Below are positions 60,747 through 64,000 of a stretch of 64,000 nt of DNA, in pieces; within the stretch, counting starts at the first letter, position 1; the number at the start of each line of letters is the position of its first letter. This DNA comes from Symsagittifera roscoffensis (Eukaryota; Xenacoelomorpha; Acoela; Convolutidae). Where the stretch lies: NCBI RefSeq assembly GCF_963678635.1, contig NC_087071.1, positions 2,284,537-2,348,536 of the forward strand, given 5' to 3'. Below the pieces are notes generated by a model. That model worked only from the letters and a program-made list of their open reading frames with translations. It made no database searches and was not told the origin of the DNA. The position numbers and the translations under genes are program-made.

Positions 60747-62816
60747 CACCCGGATTGACAAAAATGCTTATCATATTATTTCATATTACGAAAAAACAAT
60801 GCTTAGCATACTATTTCATTATTTCATACATAAAAAAATACTAATAAAATAGCAGCAAGTATTTTTTCCGTGCTATGAAAACCTATAATAAGCTTTTTTT
60901 TGCCTCATTCTGAATTAAATAACAAGCGTTTTGCCAAGCTTTTTCATTACAAATTTCTCATGAAAATAGCAAAAGTATTCTTTTGTTTTATGAAATTGTA
61001 TGATAAGCATTTTTCCCTTTTGTGAAATGGTATGATAAGCATTTTTTTCCATTTACACTAGAAACGGATGTTTTGTCATAAGATAACCCAGAGTGTAGTA
61101 ACTGGCCGTTTTTTATGCAAATGCCAAAAAAGACTTCAATTACAAAAATAATATTACAAAATTGTAAAATATTACAACAGTAAAATATTACAAAAATATT
61201 GGGCTGAGAAATCAATTGTTTCTTTTTCTGATAAACGATTAGTGGTTAAATTTTTCAATTATAATCTTTAGTCTTTTGTCTTATGTTACTTTTCAAACAA
61301 ACTCAAACCAATCAAAATTATGTAGATCTAGACATGGCGATGAAATACAAAAAAAATGCAGAAGCTAGTGATTCGTTCAAAATGTGTTTTTCTATTCTCT
61401 TTTTTGAAAAATGCTTGTCGAAAAACAAAATTTAAATTACTTCTTGATATTCTTTTGCTTATTTTTAGTTCAGTTGTTGATCCAAATTTCTAAGTCTAAG
61501 TTCGAATGTAAGACTAAATTTTATCTCAAAATTTGTTTTCTTAAGAGTGACAAAATTAGATATTATGAAAAAAAATCTTATCATACTATTTCATTGTATT
61601 TCATACATAAAAATACTACTAATATAGCATCAAATTTTTTTCCATACTATGAAACATTATAATAAGCTTTTTTTTGCCTTATTCTTGAATCAAATAACAT
61701 AACAAGCGTTTTGCCATACCTTTTTATTATAAAATTTTTGTGAAAAAATTAAAAGCAATTTTTGTTTTATGAAATTGTATGAAAATTATTTTTTCCATAC
61801 AATGAAATTAAATAATAAGCAGTTTTTCCATAAATGAATATTCAAAAAAATTTTTGTTTTGACTTTTTTTGTTTCATCTGAAACACTAACCAAAGATTTT
61901 TTCTCATAAAAAACTTCAGGGTGTAATAGCTGGCTGTTACCACGCAGATAAACTGCAGTAGGTGATTTTAGCCATGTAAATTTTTTTTTTTATTTCACAT
62001 GGATTTATATACCAAAAATGTCACTTTTTGTATATGGCTAGATAATTTTTAGTTTGAAAATTTTATTGGTTGAGAAAAAATGTTTGTATTTGTAAAATTT
62101 TATCTTTATCTTTGCATATGAAACAATAAAATCAGAATCGTGTTTACAGAAAAAGAACACTTTTTTTTAGTTATAATTTTGGGTTAAAAATTTATCCCGC
62201 ACTACGTTATATACACAAAAAGTCAAACTCTACATACAATTGTTTTTTTCGTAAAATACAAAATTAAGCACAAAGCAAGTTTGCAACTAAAAAAAAGGAA
62301 GACAAAATTTATATCTCAAATTTATGTTTTTTTAATGAAAACTATATGATAAGCATTTTTTCCGACCGAAATTCAAATTATCTTTGAGACAGTTACTGAA
62401 TCTCAATCACTGAAAACTTCTTTTAAACTCACTTAAAGTTGCTCAAAAAAGTTTCTGTTGATTTTTGAATTTTCTAATTGTTCTCTAAAAATTGCTTATG
62501 ATAGGCGTTTAAAAAAAATCAAGATTTTTATAGTTAATTTGCTTTTGCCATTGAAAGCCTTAATTAACATCATTTGTTATTACCGAAACATGTTTTTAGA
62601 AAGGTTTTTGATCCATATTTGGTACTGTTTGCTCATTCAAATTTTTTTTCATGACCAAAAAACTTCAAACGAGCCAAATAGAATAAAATTTTGTATTGAA
62701 AATCTTTAAACAGTTTGTAAGTTTTGTATGAAAACTATATAATAAGCATTTTTTATCGACGCCATATATGAAATTGTATGATAAAGGTTTCTCTTCTATG
62801 GAGTCAACCCGGGGAG
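60747..62816. mobile_element. Inverted-repeat element, about 2.07 kb, TT flanks
   Basis: Starts CACCCGGATTGACAAAAATG and ends GTCAACCCGGGGAG, with TT on both sides (60745-60746, 62817-62818), as for the 1080-bp relative at 18983. It is longer because about 0.77 kb was tandemly duplicated: sequence at about 61207-61640 repeats both the external flank (about 60060-60740) and the left end of the element. The interior carries many TATGAAATTGTATGATAAGC palindromes and no transposase. Confidence 0.8.
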
Positions 62817-64000
62817 TTATCTGAAAAATATATCATCAATAAAAGATATTAACAACTCTAAGAACACTAACCCAACGCCTATTGAAGATTGCTTTTCGAT
62901 TACTTGTATTTCCGTGATGCTTTTTGTTATCTTGACTCCTTCTCAGCAGTTAATAGTTGAAAAAAAAGGTAGGCTTTTGTTTAGTTGTTTAGTATGTCGC
63001 AGTCCAAAACGCGCATAGGTACACTCTTTTTCTTTTTATCATGTAGTTTTCATTTTTATCATGTAGCATTTTGTCCTTTGATACATTATCAACGACTCTT
63101 TGCCAAAAATTTAGGCATTTAATATGACAGATAAATGGAGCAGTTGCTGAAATATGTTGTTAATAAGATCAAAACATTTGGAAATTAAGCACACAAAAGT
63201 TCTTTCTACGACTGAATTCTAACATATAAAACTTCATTCAAAACATACGATTTTTTAACACGAAATGCTTCCCAGATTCACATTTTTGGTCGAAGTCTAA
63301 AATTTAGTTGCATCACATCTAAAGTTTCGGGCAAAATGATAAGTGTGTATAAACGATAAATACACAATAAACTACCACCCTCCTTCATCGTGTTACCACC
63401 ACGATCTATGGATTAATCATTCGAGCAGGGCACCATGTATACTGTTTTCTAATCTTATCTCCTCAAAATTTATGCTTCGATTGAAGCATTAATCTGCAAT
63501 AATTCAGTATCCGTCAAAGATTGCACAATTTAGTAATTACAACCTTCAAAATGATGATTTTGGCAGGAATATGCCTGACGTTGATCCCCTCATAAAGTAA
63601 ACACTTCAAAACAGGTATTTAATGTATATCCAATTGTTTTCTTGATAACTATTACTGAAAATTATCCAGAAGTCGCCAATCATGAACATGACTAAAACTT
63701 GAAAAAGTTTGTATGGTTGAAACTATTTTTTGTTTCAGCCACAGAAAAAGAAATTTAACTTAGCGAAAAGTTGATTTTCCTCGAATCAAACCCCGCAAGA
63801 ATAGCAGTATAAACTAGATTTATTAGTTTCGGAAATACAAGAGTAAGAGTAGGGTCGGTATTAGACTAGGAGGTTGCACAAATCTATCCGGCGAAAATTA
63901 AGATAGCGTGACAAACAGACCGCCTATCTTGTCCAAAACTACTCTATGAGGAAGGCACCGCGGACTAAAACTCATCTGGTACGGCCAAACGAGTTTCAGA
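62817..64000. other. No recognised gene
   Basis: Ordinary AT-rich DNA to about 63840. The last 160 bases are less AT-rich (GGCACCGCGGACTAAAAC, GGTACGGCCAAACGAG) and may be the start of another element or gene running off the window. Confidence 0.35.

Noticed and set aside
63840-64000. rRNA or tRNA gene fragment at the right edge
   Set aside because: The composition shift alone is not evidence; I recognise no conserved rRNA or tRNA motif.

Overview
The window looks like AT-rich nuclear DNA from an invertebrate animal; I cannot name the species. The evidence is spliced genes with short introns of about 160 bp, signal-peptide and single-pass membrane proteins, very low gene density, a decayed Ty3/gypsy integrase, and many short inverted-repeat transposons. 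There are no bacterial operons, ribosome binding sites or CRISPR arrays. No tRNA or rRNA was recognised by eye.

Three members of one gene family are the only genes I can support well. Gene A (8959-10651, plus strand) is intact: three exons, 457 residues, a signal peptide, an N-terminal CxxCxC cluster, a large ectodomain, a C-terminal seven-cysteine module and one membrane segment. Gene B (48742-50046, minus strand) is a divergent relative with the same terminal-exon phase and almost the same cysteine module, broken by a one-base frame change in a run of nine A. Gene C (56185-about 57890, plus strand) is a close copy of gene A killed by about six indels. I do not recognise the family. I infer a lineage-specific, cell-surface, receptor-like family evolving by duplication and loss.

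Layout. 1-8920: diverged tandem duplications, the last being the 5' flank of gene A. 8923-10651: gene A. 10652-14112: gene A 3' flank with internal duplications. 14113-about 16250: Ty3/gypsy remnant. 16300-18280: low-information DNA with a 48-bp tandem repeat and a C-rich tract. 18283-24990: nested inverted-repeat elements in two copies of an older repeat, giving occupied and unoccupied target sites side by side. 25445-35585: array of three complete copies plus one partial copy of a 2.94-2.97 kb unit, each carrying the same 271-bp terminal-exon-like open frame; a fifth decayed copy lies at 38460-39240. 35640-48200: small dispersed and tandem repeats, including a 394-bp element whose empty site survives in the neighbouring repeat copy. 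48742-50046: gene B. 52370-54115: 2 x 874 bp tandem repeat. 55200-60740: gene C with flanks duplicated from the gene A region. 60747-62816: a second large inverted-repeat element. 62817-64000: nothing recognised.

The region reads as a gene-poor block in which segmental duplication spread the membrane-protein family, and small non-autonomous transposons then filled the duplicates. Because many repeats are present in two or more copies, several insertions can be dated relative to duplications from the sequence itself. All repeat boundaries and identities were judged by eye.
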